Origin: Rhynchopus euleeides
Taxonomy: Eukaryota; Euglenozoa; Diplonemea; Diplonemida; Diplonemidae
Assembly: GCA_963210315.1 (NCBI GenBank)
Contig: OY723274.1
Coordinates: forward strand, 992,001 to 1,056,000
Direction of reading: 5' to 3'
Length of the DNA: 64,000 nt
The notes beneath the pieces were generated by a model. That model was not told where the DNA came from. It made no database searches and was given only the letters and a program-made list of their open reading frames with translations. This document shows, piece after piece, positions 1-9,167 of the stretch. The translations under genes were made by a program, and so were the position numbers. The stretch's first letter is position 1, and each line of letters begins with the position of its first letter.

Positions 1-489
1 AACTGGCAGGGCGGTAGCTTGATGTGAGCCATGGCCTGATTCAGACGTTGGCATGCCAGAATGAAACGTAGTTCGCCTGGTTTCCTTTTCGGTACACAAA
101 AAGCCGAGTGCAAACAGCATCCCTTGCGGGACCTCGGAGCCTTCTCTGCAAATGAGCCACTGAGCAGCTGTTCAGTGCATGCGCCCAACTTTGCGTTTCT
201 AGGTCCGGCGCCGGCCGTACCCTCCCACCTGGCGTGCTTGGAGATAAAGGCATGAGAAATCCATATAAAATTCTCCTGCAGGTGGGGAAAGTCCTTCAGA
301 AGGAGTTCGCTGTTTAAGGGGAGTGATGGTGCCCCCGCGATTTTACCCTCATAACTTGCTCTGGGTATCCTCGTGGATCCATCGATGTCCCACCAGGACC
401 AGTCGTAGTCATAGTGTTGTAAGACCTCCCAGAGATGTTGTAACGGGCTTTTGCTCGAGATCGTAGTTGTTTTTGACATGTGCGGCTCT

Positions 490-1040
490 CGACGCTTGTT
501 TTGTGTAGATGACGCCAGCTCGGATGCTTGGAGGGTGGACAGTGACGGCTCTCGACGTTTGTCATGTGTAAGTATTTTGGCTGTGGATGTAAGCGGCTCG
601 CGACGCCCATCCTGTGTAAAGCCGGTGGTTGCACGGTTTGACAGTGACGGCTCGCGACGTTTGTCTTGTGTAATGGTGTCGGCTGTGGATGTAAGCGGCT
701 CGCGACGCCCATCCTGTGTAAAGCCGGTGATTGTATGTTTTGACAGTGACGGCTCGCGACGTTTGTCTTGTGTAATTGTGTCGGTTGTGGATGTAAGCGG
801 CTCGCGACGCCCATCCTGTGTAAGACCGATAGTTGAGTGGTTAGACAGTGACGGCTCGCGACGTTTGTCTTGTGTAATTGCTCTGGCTGTGGATGTATGC
901 GGCTCGCGACGCCCATCCTGTGTAAAACCAGTGTTTTCATGCTCAGACAGTGACGGCTCGCGACGTTTGTCTTGTGTATTCTTCCCGCTCGAAGATAGTT
1001 GCGGCTCTCGACGCTCCTCTTGTATTACTGCAGGAGGGGC
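490..1040. repeat. 102-bp dimeric tandem repeat, about 5.4 copies
   Basis: The landmark ACAGTGACGG starts at 539, 641, 743, 845 and 947, giving an exact 102-bp period. Each unit has two diverged halves, both centred on GGCTCGCGACG. The period is 34 codons, so long frames are open on both strands and do not by themselves show coding. The array lies just beyond the 3' end of the recombinase gene on the minus strand, so it may be the tail of that retroelement or an unrelated minisatellite. Confidence 0.9.
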
Positions 1041-1867
1041 GTCGACAAGGCAGTGTCCTTGACGGGCTCCCACAGGCCCCGCCGAAGGTACCCCCGGGTG
1101 ACCTGCACACTCCTGTGTCGGGCCAGTGCCTGTGCCGCCTCCTCGCCTCGCGACTCCGCGACTGCATTGAGGCTGGAATGCCTGATCAACTGTGTGGTAA
1201 CACAGAGATTCTCTTTCAGGTACTCGTTGTATGCAGTGTAGGTGAGGTTGCCAAAGACCGGAGCTTGCTCCGCAAGACGTTGACTCTCGAACCACTCGAG
1301 GAAGATGAGGGATAGACGACCCTCTTTGGGTAGGAGAAGTGACTGACCCGAGCCCCTGCTGTCCGTCTTCCCCCTCACGAAGGTGACCATGAAGAAGTCG
1401 GGAGGGGAGTCGGCCCGGTGTAGTTGAATGTGAGCCCCCCTGAGCCTCTCGAGGTCGACCCAGCGGGACCCGGTCGCCATCTGCAGTGCCAGCGCAGCTC
1501 TGAGAGTGCCAGACGCCTTGGACAAGGCCTCCAGCACCGTCTCGAGGGCAGGCACACTCTCCATCTTGCGCTCGTGCCTCTCGAAGACCTGGAGCTGCCC
1601 GCTGATGGCCCGCCCCATGGCGTCGTGGGCCGACCTCAGCGACTGCGTGTAGTACGTGAGGTACTGCAGGGCAGACTGGGGCTGAATCTGTTGCCGGCGT
1701 AGCAGCAGTTGGACCCACAGATGGAAGCACTCCTCCCTCGAGAGGCTCGGGTCCATCACCTGCACCTTGTGACGGAAGGCCTCGGCGCGGCGGATCACAG
1801 AGAGGAAAGATGCAGAACCCCTGTAGCACTGTGCTTGAGTGCGCCAGGTGGCGCGCTTGAGGGTCAC
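1025..1867 (-). CDS. Tyrosine recombinase-like protein of a DIRS-order element
   Basis: About 280 aa. The N-terminal half is helical and resembles a core-binding domain (WVQLLLRRQQIQPQSALQYL region). The C-terminal half follows the phage-integrase fold: a GSRWVDLERLRG box I region, a basic RGKTDSRG beta-hairpin, a histidine-containing box II region (IRHSSLNAVAES), and an ARHRSVQVTRGYL segment carrying the expected nucleophilic tyrosine. In this family the enzyme integrates a circular DNA intermediate. It lies 180 bp downstream of the gag-like gene on the same strand. The family assignment rests on motif layout only. The copy is treated as a fossil and may not be functional. Confidence 0.6.
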   Translation of the reverse strand: MTLKRATWRTQAQCYRGSASFLSVIRRAEAFRHKVQVMDPSLSREECFHLWVQLLLRRQQIQPQSALQYLTYYTQSLRSAHDAMGRAISGQLQVFERHERKMESVPALETVLEALSKASGTLRAALALQMATGSRWVDLERLRGAHIQLHRADSPPDFFMVTFVRGKTDSRGSGQSLLLPKEGRLSLIFLEWFESQRLAEQAPVFGNLTYTAYNEYLKENLCVTTQLIRHSSLNAVAESRGEEAAQALARHRSVQVTRGYLRRGLWEPVKDTALSTPLLQ

Positions 1868-2047
1868 CAGCTGCGCCGGCGTGATCTCCTCTGGCTGTCT
1901 GATGGAACCCTGGGACAGCTGCTCCTCCCAAATGCGGAGGCTGGGATGATTCGAAGTCGGAAGAGGAGCTGCTGCGTGCGTATCCCGAAGAGGAAGGGTC
2001 GAGGGCGGAGGAGAAGGAGGGAGAGGAGAGGGGATACGCAGGGGTAG

Positions 2048-3094
2048 TCAGTCCTTTTTTGCGTACTTGTGGTCCCTACCCCCCCCTTGGGACGGCTGAG
2101 ACCTCTTCATATCTTTCCTCCCCCCGGAGTAGCCCCCCCTTCCTCGCGTGGCTCCGAAGGTACCCGCGTGGACGGCGCCACCCGAGACCTTCTTCTGCGC
2201 CTCCTTCACCGCCTCACCCCTCTTGGCTACATTGGCGGCGGTGCGCAGTTCTCCGTCGGTGTAGGCGGACCATTCAAGGGTGAGGGCGTGGGCCTCGTAG
2301 GCCGCGCCCATGGCTACCCCGACGGAGAAGGCGACCCCCTCGGCACTCTGGTATTTCAGGGCCTCAAGACGCACCATGGTGACGTGTAGGAGGGGAAGCA
2401 GCGAGGAGGCCCAATGTCCCGTCCGCGGGTCGCGAGCCTTCTTCAGCACGGTGAACAGCGTCCGCTGCTCGTGTTGGTACCCCTTGCCGGTGTCCTCAGG
2501 GCTGGCGGGGAAGGGGCCGTATCGGGCGTGGACCTTATCCAATATGCGGTCCACGCCGATCCGGGAGCACAAGTGCTTCTCCCAACGGGCCACCCGACGA
2601 AGCTCGAGGTCGTACGGGACCTCCTCCGCCTCCTTCTGGGCCTCCAGGAAGGCGATCTTCTTCGCCTGTTCCGCAACCTGTTTGCGGAGGGAAGCAGCGT
2701 CGGCCTCGTCCCCGGCAGGGGGTACCGTGTCCACAACGGCCTCCCTCAGGTCCTCTTCATCCGCGCCCGGAGGTGCTTCCAAGTCGCCGCTCCGGACAAG
2801 GGGCTCCTTCTGGTGCACCTCCCAGGCGCAGGGCGGACAGACCCACCTCGTCCCCTCCCGTGGCAACAGGCGAACGCGATCATCGCGGTCGGGAATCCTC
2901 TTCTCCAGGCATTCTACCGAACCGCGACATCCACACCGGTTGCACTGCGTGCCCCCATCGTGGAGGGTCTCGCAGGAGGGGACGAGGACGCAGTCCGTCG
3001 ATGTGGAGGCCGGGGCGGCGTCAGCTGGGTACTCCACCGAGGGGATGCGGCTCCAGTCAACCAGCTCCAGGTCGAACTTCGCCCTATCGGACAT
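2048..3094 (-). CDS. Gag-like nucleic-acid-binding protein of a DIRS-order element
   Basis: 348 aa from an ATG at 3094. Near residues 50-95 there is a Cys-rich module (CNRCG followed by WVCPPCAWEVH) that looks like a zinc-binding site. A coiled-coil stretch (ASLRKQVAEQAKKIAFLEAQ) follows at about residues 133-153, then a helical core, and a basic RGG-type tail (GATRGRGGYSGGRKD to the C-terminus KKD). Acidic N-terminus, coiled coil and basic tail are typical of gag-like proteins in tyrosine-recombinase retroelements. The next gene on the strand is a tyrosine recombinase, which supports the assignment. No sequence-level gag homology can be claimed from inspection. Confidence 0.5.
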   Translation of the reverse strand: MSDRAKFDLELVDWSRIPSVEYPADAAPASTSTDCVLVPSCETLHDGGTQCNRCGCRGSVECLEKRIPDRDDRVRLLPREGTRWVCPPCAWEVHQKEPLVRSGDLEAPPGADEEDLREAVVDTVPPAGDEADAASLRKQVAEQAKKIAFLEAQKEAEEVPYDLELRRVARWEKHLCSRIGVDRILDKVHARYGPFPASPEDTGKGYQHEQRTLFTVLKKARDPRTGHWASSLLPLLHVTMVRLEALKYQSAEGVAFSVGVAMGAAYEAHALTLEWSAYTDGELRTAANVAKRGEAVKEAQKKVSGGAVHAGTFGATRGRGGYSGGRKDMKRSQPSQGGGRDHKYAKKD

Positions 3095-3201
3095 TTTTGT
3101 TTGTGCGCACTATGCAATATATCTGTTCATGGAATTATGTATGTTGCACTGCACGCTGCCAACAGCCTATTGTTTACTGTCACAAGCAAGATTGTTTGTG
3201 T

Positions 3202-3775
3202 AAAAAAATGGGGGTTGCACCTCTTTGAGGGAACCTTTGGGGTTCCGGTGGGTGTTGAGTCGGGAACCCCCCCCAAAACCCCCCAAAGTACCCTGCTGGA
3301 GGCACTCAAAACCTCCCACACCAACATCGACCCCACGAACCCGAATAGGGGCGGTGGAGTGAAAGCCTTGTGTCGCCAGGAGCTAACAAGGACATTTCCT
3401 TTGGAGAGAGTCATGGTAGGTACACAATTGGACATCGGGGGTCTTCTCGGAGCCAAACTGTGTCTGTGTGCTGGAAAGGTGTATGTTCACCTGACATATC
3501 GAGGACATCCTCAGAGCCGTGGGGTCTTCTCACCACCAAGTCACTCTGAGTCTGAGACAACCAACTCGGAGCCCGCGACAAGTGTCATTGTTCCCTCCTG
3601 GCGATACAAGGCTTTCACTCCGTCGCCCCTATTCGGGTTCGTGGGGTCGATGTTGGTGTGGGAGGTTTTGAGTGCCTCCAGCAGGGTACTTTGGGGTTTG
3701 GGGGGTTTTGTGGGGGACTCAACACCCACCGGAACCCCAAAGGTGGCTTCAAAGAGGTGCAGCCCCCATTTTTTC
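3202..3775. repeat. Fold-back repeat, about 180-bp inverted arms
   Basis: Positions 3202-3384 and 3595-3775 are near-identical inverted copies, around a spacer of about 210 bp. The outer ends read AAAAAATGGGGGTTGCACCT and its complement, the inner ends CGCCAGGAG and its complement. The outer 45 bp of the right arm recurs as a diverged direct copy at 4146-4192. This fits a fold-back transposon or a nested MITE family. No target-site duplication was identified. Confidence 0.85.
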
Positions 3776-4145
3776 CCACCCGGATACCTCACTGGAATGA
3801 GGTTATCATGGTTTTGGGGTGTCCAGATGGTATTCTGGGCACCCAGAGCCACCCCGAAAAGTGGTGTAATTTCACCAACTTCTGTACCGCTAAGTGTTAC
3901 ATAAGTGTTACAGCAGGAAATTTCGGGAGTCTGGGTCAAAACTGACCACCAAAGTGGTCGCCCCTGGTTTTCCCCACCCCTTTTAGGGCACATCTGTGAC
4001 TCCTGGGGGGTTTTTGGGGGCTGCTGTGGCCCTCTGGGTGGTATATTTTGGGTCCGCGGGTCTGGAAAATACTGAAAAAGAGGGGGAAACCGGAGGGTCC
4101 ATGGGGGTTCAGCCAGGAAATCCCGGCTGGGACCCAAAGCTGGGT

Positions 4146-4192
4146 CTCAAAAGGTGCAACCCCCATTTTTTCCCACCCGGATACCTCACTGG
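4146..4192 (+). repeat. Diverged third copy of the fold-back arm end
   Basis: Matches 3752-3797 almost base for base (AGGTGCAACCCCCATTTTTT, then a shared CCCACCCGGATACCTCACTGGA-type tail). It lies about 400 bp from the fold-back pair, so the whole 3.2-4.3 kb stretch appears to be made of this repeat family. Confidence 0.7.
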
Positions 4193-4494
4193 AGGGGTAT
4201 TTTTGCGGTTTTGGGGTGTTTAGGTGGTATCCTGGGCGCTCAGATGGGGTTTTGATAAGTGTTACAATTTGGCCGAAAAGTGTCCATTTTTGGTCCACAT
4301 TTTCGGCCATTTTTCAGGACAAAATGCCAAGTAATTCGAATGGATGGACTTTCCCGAGGGCGTCTGCTATTTTCTCGGATTTTTTCAGTGATCCCCCACG
4401 AGATTTTTGGCCAGGTACGCCCATTTTGGTGGAGTTTTTGACCGAAAATTAAAAAAATCGTGTTCTGTGACAGGAAAAACGGCCTCGTGGACCT

Positions 4495-6078
4495 CCCTAG
4501 GCATACAGTGCAAACGATAATTATTATCGCACATATACCAGATACGATAATTTTCGGAAAATTATCGCATACGATAATCCATTATCGTATGATGCGATAA
4601 TCCCATTATCGTATACGACCGGATACGATAATTATTATCGTATGCGATAACATACGATAATCCCATTATCGTATGCGATACCCACCTGATTTTGCCCGAA
4701 ACCAATCACCGAAATCTCCAGTTTACCACCGCCAAACGCCACCAAACCCCGCCAAGGGCCACAATCAGCCACAAAATAGAGATCACTACCATTCTCCCAG
4801 CCCCAGGAAGGGTAAGATGAGCCTGTGGGGTCCGGTGCTGCAGGCAGGGTACGCGTACTGGTCTGTGTCCGGGCTGCTGTGGTCATCGACAAGGCTGTGT
4901 GGTCTGTCCGAAGGAGGTGGATGGTGGTCTCCCTCAGGTGGATCGCGTCTCTCCAATCCTGCATGGGCTCAGGTGTCTCCAGATGATCATCACCCCTTGC
5001 CTTGCTGTCGGTGAGGATGGCGCCCGAGCTCCGCCTTGTAGCGCAGCGGAGTCGTGCAGGTCAGGCAGGCTCCTTGAGGCCTCCGAGGTGATGTGCGCGC
5101 GCCACCCCGTGGTTCCTTGTAGAGTTGCAGACAGGTCCGTGCGCACGGTGGGAGCGTTCGTATCGCCCGTTCCGTGCCAGGTCCTGAAGAATACCTTTGG
5201 TTGAGTATTGCCTCTCTCGGGTTCAAACCCCATTCAAGGTCCTTCGCTATGTCATCACTGGTCGTCAGTCAGAGGGGAAGAACGGTGTTCCTCACTTTTT
5301 CACTGCTCACGGGAGCGAAGGCCAAGTCCAACATAAGTGGTAGCCTTGAAGAGAAATCTCCTGATCTCTCCAAACATTGCACCGAAGACCACACCTGCCT
5401 ATCAGGTTCTTCCCCATCAGTCGAACAGTCTTTCTTGTTCATGTTCTGGGCAGGGTGCTCTGTCTCGGTCACCCCGACACCTGCTTCAACTAGGCTAGCC
5501 CAACGTCTTCCCTCAGTGTTCTCACAGGGGTGTCCTCAGTATCTGGGTCCCGACGGCAAGGCAGCGTACCAGTCGGCTTTGCGAACCCGCAACAGGCTGT
5601 ACTGGTGGTTGCATACCGCCGCAAGTATGACCCTGTTGCTGCGTAGTCATGTTTTCCATGAAGTGGGGTGGCGACAGGGTGTAAGTCACGAGGGGAAGGG
5701 CATGTGGAACGGCCACTGCCCAATCCCCAGAGTCCTCTCCGCCCCACTGTGCCTGAAACTTCTTCAGACAGACATAGTGATGTGCATGTCATGGCACTAT
5801 GTGTGTTGTGTCTCTGCTACCCATTTGTGAGGGACATTCTACACTTCTGAGTGAAGCCCCCCGTCACCAATAATTCAAAGAAGCAAAAATGGCAGCTTCC
5901 GGCTCCACTTTTACCACTTTTTCAATGTGCTCTGGGCTGATTTCTGGTTTTCCGAAAATCTCAAAAAAATTATCGCACCATTATCGTATATTATCGTATA
6001 CGATAATATACGATAATGGGAATACGATAATAAGTATCGTATGCGATAATAATTATCGTTTGCACTGTATGCCTAGGG
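4495..6078. mobile_element. Non-autonomous TIR element with ATACGATAAT-rich ends
   Basis: The left end starts CCCTAGGCATACAGTGCAAA at 4495 and the exact inverted copy ends at 6078. Just inside each end are 110-190 bp packed with palindromic ATACGATAAT / ATTATCGTAT words (4516-4680 and 5965-6055), able to form large cruciforms. The 1.3 kb interior has no recognisable transposase; the longest frame (5174-5830) looks non-coding. CCTAGG is itself palindromic and sits at both ends, so it could be a 6-bp target duplication or the end of the TIR. The superfamily cannot be assigned. Confidence 0.75.
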
Positions 6079-6355
6079 GGGGGGGGGGACAAGACGCGGC
6101 GGGTGTGTCATGCCTCAGTGCAGGGCTACCGGGGTGTGGGTTTAGGTGTGTGGGGGCGGGGAGGGGGTGAGGATTGCAACGAGCGAGCCCATCTGACTGA
6201 CACCTGCCACCACCCTTCCGAATAGCCCATCACACGTCACCAGTTTTCGCCGGGGGGGGCTGACACCCAGGCAGGGAGTGATGCGTTCAGCATCTGGGTT
6301 GCAAGATGGAGCGATAAAACCACGCAGCGCGGTCACCACACACACACACACACAG
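6079..6355. other. Unassigned spacer ending in a (CA)n tract
   Basis: A G-rich tract follows the TIR element, then about 250 bp with no recognisable gene. It ends with GGTCACC followed by a (CA)n run at about 6335-6355, immediately before the LINE. The same GGTCACC(AC)n words occur at the LINE 3' ends. Confidence 0.6.
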
Positions 6356-6380
6356 GAGGAGAGAGGGATACACGGGCAGG

Positions 6381-8885
6381 ATGTCACAGGCCGACCTCCA
6401 CGGGGTCTCCTCCGGGAACACCGGCTCCCAGGCCGGTGGCCAACAGGCCGCCCCCCTGCCCCCCCTCGAATTCACGGAACCTCGCAGATACGAGCTCCAA
6501 CCCCTTCCCCCCCTCTATGGTGCCGCCCACGTGCGCACCATTCTCGACCACCTCCGGTGGGAGGCGGCGCTGGACAGCCTGGAGGGCGGCGTCGCCGTCC
6601 TCGCTGCCGAGCAACCCCCCACCCACGGCACCCCCCCCACATGGACTCTAGTAGTCAACGGGAAGGAGGTGGTCCTGACGGACACGCTGCTCCTCGAGGA
6701 GCAGAAGCAGAGGGAGGCGGCCGCGAAGAAGCAGGCCGAGGAGGTGCTCCGCCTGAAGCGGCGCTATGAGAGCGTCCGCGACAGGCTCCAGGAGGAGCGC
6801 GCCACGGCCGCGAAGGCGGGAAGGTCTGCGAAGTCGCAGGCCAGCGGCACGGTTGGGCGGACCGGGCGTGGTGGCGGAGCAGCAGCGGCGGCGAAGCAGC
6901 AGGCGCAGCAGAGAGCTGCCCAGCTCCAGAAGGATCTGGAGAAGCTCGCCGGGCGCCTGCGGGAGCTCGGGCATGACCCCGCACCTGCCGCCGCCGACTC
7001 CGCCACGCAGGGCGACGGCGCGGCTTGTCAAGCCGAGCTGCAGGGCCTGCGCCGCCTCCTGCAGGACCAGGACGGCCACCGCAAGCGGCTGGAGGCCCAG
7101 CTGCTGACCCAGCAGGCACGGCAGGGCGAGCTGGGGCAGCGGATGGAGGCGATGCAGGGGCACCCGGGCCTGTCAGAGCAGTGGCTCGAAGACCGCCTGC
7201 GCCGCCAGGGGGAGCAGCACGCCGAGCAGGTGGCGCTGCTCGAGGCCCGGCTGGACAGCCACGCCCAGCAGCACGAGCTGCAGATGCAGCGCATGGGGGA
7301 CCGCCTCGGCCGCCAGGAGGAGCAGCTGCAGGCGCAAGGGGCCCTGCTGAAGAGCCTCCAGGAGCGCCCCACCACCACACCCCCCACCACTACAGCCACT
7401 ACGTCCACACTGAAAACGGAGCGTGAACTAAAGGAGCACAAGGCCCAGCTCCTGGAGGTCGCGAAGCACCAGCAGTCGATGGGCGTGACGGTCTCCCGCC
7501 TCCGCGAGCATGTCGGAGGGCTGGGCAAGGCGGTGGGTGAGGCAGCAGCGAGCACGGATCTGCAGAAGCTGGCTGCTGGGCTCACCGCCTTGGAGGGGCA
7601 AGGCCGCGCGCATGCGACGGATCTGACTGCGTCGCGCAAGGGCTGGGAGGCCAGCCACAAGGCCCTCGAGGCCGACATGCAGGGCCAGCTTGCGCAGCGG
7701 GACCTCAAGCACCGGGCGCTTGAGGAGCGCCTCAGCGGCGCTTGCAAGGCCATGCTGAGCCTGCAAGCCGCGGAGGCGAGCGAGCAGACGCCCCTCTCCC
7801 ACCACCAGGCGCAGCAGCTCCAGGCGGAGGTGGACGCGGTCAGGGCCGACCTGGAGGCGCAGCGCGGGCAGGAGCAGCAGCGCCTGGACGCGGCGGTGGC
7901 GGAGCTCCGCAGGGCGTGGGAGGCGCAGCAGGGGGAAGCCGCGGTGGGCGAGCTGCGGCGGCAGACGGAGCGCCTGGGGGTCACGGTGCGCGACCTGCGG
8001 GCCTCCTGCGAGGCTGACCGCAAGGACGCCACGGCCGCCCAGCAGCAGTCGGAGCGGGCGACCGGGGAGCAGGTGGCCCGCCTCCAGAGCCGCCTGGATG
8101 AGGTGTGTGGGGAGCTGCGGGGGACCTGCGAGGCGCAGATGGCGCGGCACGGGGCCCAGCAGCTCAAGGTCCTTGCCGAGAAGGCAACCCAGCTCGACAC
8201 TACCCTTCGAGCTGACCTCCAACAGGCAGGGAAGGAGGAGGGCGAGAGGGTGCAGCGCCAGCTGACGCAGCAGGCCAGCGAGCTCGGGCAGAGCTGGCAG
8301 GGCCTGCTAGAGGGGGTGCGCGACGCGGAGGAGCAGCGCAAGCTGCAACACCAGGAGATGCTCATCTCCGTGAGGCGGGAGCTGAGCGCTGCCACAAAGG
8401 GGCTGGGTGCGTCCAAGGGGGCGAAGGGCAAACCGCCGGCGGGGCCCACGGCCGGGCCGGCTGCGGATGCCCTGCCAGCACCCACAAAACCCGCCCGCTC
8501 CTCCCCCAGCACCACCACCACCACCACCTCTGCCACCTCCGCCGCCTCTGACTCCTCCGCCCCTGCCCCGCCCAGTGATTCGAGCAGTAAACCCGTGACA
8601 CCTAAGGCACCCGGGGCACCAACAACGTCGAGCGCCGCCCCGACCCCAGCGCAGCCAGCAGCAGTGCCGCCGGCAGCACCGGCGCCGCCTGCCCAGCCTG
8701 CCCCGCCGGCCCCACCCCTCCTCGAAGCCCTGACGCCCACGGCAGTTGGCGGGGATGAGGCCCCACCCTGTAGGGTGCCGGGAGCCAGCAGGAACGGGAG
8801 GACCAGGCAGGCCTCCATCACGGCGTACCTGAAGCCTCGTTCCAACCGCCTTACCCCCTACCCGCAGAAGCCGGATGAGGAATAG
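6381..8885 (+). CDS. LINE ORF1 protein: long coiled coil with PIP-box-like C-terminus
   Basis: 834 aa from the ATG at 6381, which lies about 25 bp after the (CA)n tract. Residues about 100-660 are almost continuous heptad-rich helix, very rich in Gln, Glu, Arg, Ala and Leu (for example LLLEEQKQREAAAKKQAEEV), so the protein should multimerise. Residues about 680-790 are low-complexity Ala/Pro/Ser/Thr. The C-terminus carries RQASITAYLKP (about residues 809-819), which resembles a PCNA-interacting PIP box. There is no RRM or CCHC knuckle of the kind found in many ORF1 proteins. It is presumed to act as the RNA-binding/RNP component. The stop is a UAG at 8883-8885 in the same frame as ORF2. Confidence 0.8.
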   Translation: MSQADLHGVSSGNTGSQAGGQQAAPLPPLEFTEPRRYELQPLPPLYGAAHVRTILDHLRWEAALDSLEGGVAVLAAEQPPTHGTPPTWTLVVNGKEVVLTDTLLLEEQKQREAAAKKQAEEVLRLKRRYESVRDRLQEERATAAKAGRSAKSQASGTVGRTGRGGGAAAAAKQQAQQRAAQLQKDLEKLAGRLRELGHDPAPAAADSATQGDGAACQAELQGLRRLLQDQDGHRKRLEAQLLTQQARQGELGQRMEAMQGHPGLSEQWLEDRLRRQGEQHAEQVALLEARLDSHAQQHELQMQRMGDRLGRQEEQLQAQGALLKSLQERPTTTPPTTTATTSTLKTERELKEHKAQLLEVAKHQQSMGVTVSRLREHVGGLGKAVGEAAASTDLQKLAAGLTALEGQGRAHATDLTASRKGWEASHKALEADMQGQLAQRDLKHRALEERLSGACKAMLSLQAAEASEQTPLSHHQAQQLQAEVDAVRADLEAQRGQEQQRLDAAVAELRRAWEAQQGEAAVGELRRQTERLGVTVRDLRASCEADRKDATAAQQQSERATGEQVARLQSRLDEVCGELRGTCEAQMARHGAQQLKVLAEKATQLDTTLRADLQQAGKEEGERVQRQLTQQASELGQSWQGLLEGVRDAEEQRKLQHQEMLISVRRELSAATKGLGASKGAKGKPPAGPTAGPAADALPAPTKPARSSPSTTTTTTSATSAASDSSAPAPPSDSSSKPVTPKAPGAPTTSSAAPTPAQPAAVPPAAPAPPAQPAPPAPPLLEALTPTAVGGDEAPPCRVPGASRNGRTRQASITAYLKPRSNRLTPYPQKPDEE

Positions 8886-9167
8886 GGGGGCGGGCGCTCC
8901 GGCCAGCGGGGGGGACCCGCGCAGGAGATTAACGTTCCCCCTGGCCGGGGTGCCGACCACGTCTGGGGACAAATCACGTTCGCCGTCGGGCCCCCAGCCG
9001 CACCCCACCCCGAGAAACAGGAGGTCTCGGGGCGTATACAAACACCTCCACACACCCCAAGTAGAACCCCAACCCCAACATCACCCCCAACCCCACCTAG
9101 ACCCAGCCGAGCCGCTGTACGGGCAGGAGATACCCGGGCAACGGCCCCGTGCTGGGACCCCGTAGAT
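8886..9167 (+). other. Inter-ORF segment of the LINE, in frame and stop-free
   Basis: From the UAG ending ORF1 to the first recognisable ORF2 residues there are 94 codons with no stop and no AUG in the shared frame. The would-be peptide is Gly/Pro/Arg-rich. The first AUG in the frame is at 9279, nine codons before the OTU Cys-box aspartate. The bases after UAG (GGGGGGCGGGCGC) and a possible GCGGG/CCCGC stem are compatible with stop read-through or reinitiation. GC-rich DNA is poor in stops by chance, and another frame is also open here. Confidence 0.6.

Larger units (their letters stand above)
1025..3094 (-). mobile_element. Tyrosine-recombinase retroelement (DIRS order), partial fossil
   Basis: Two adjacent minus-strand genes make up the visible part: a gag-like protein (2048-3094) followed by a tyrosine recombinase (1025-1867). 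No reverse transcriptase is seen between them or in the 1 kb to the left, so the copy appears incomplete within this window. The gag-then-recombinase order matches the YR-first order of the element at the right end of the window. Terminal repeats were not identified. I treat it as an old, incomplete copy; its age cannot be estimated without a second copy. Confidence 0.6.

Noticed and set aside
314-1062. 200-codon repetitive frames on both strands
   Set aside because: They are produced by the 102-bp repeat, whose period is a multiple of three.
5205-5235. tRNA or SINE B-box-like word GGGTTCAAACCCC
   Set aside because: Only three of five T-stem pairs form, and no A box or cloverleaf is present upstream.
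5174-5830. 218-codon frame inside the 4.5-6.1 kb TIR element as a transposase
   Set aside because: No DDE-like motif or zinc finger, and composition is like the surrounding non-coding DNA.
7028-8845. 605-codon frame antisense to LINE ORF1
   Set aside because: It is the complement of GC-rich coiled-coil codons; the sense frame has the heptads and joins ORF2.
8883-8885. UAG reassigned as a sense codon in this genome
   Set aside because: ORF2, the host membrane-protein gene and others end with TAG at plausible C-termini, so UAG works as a stop.
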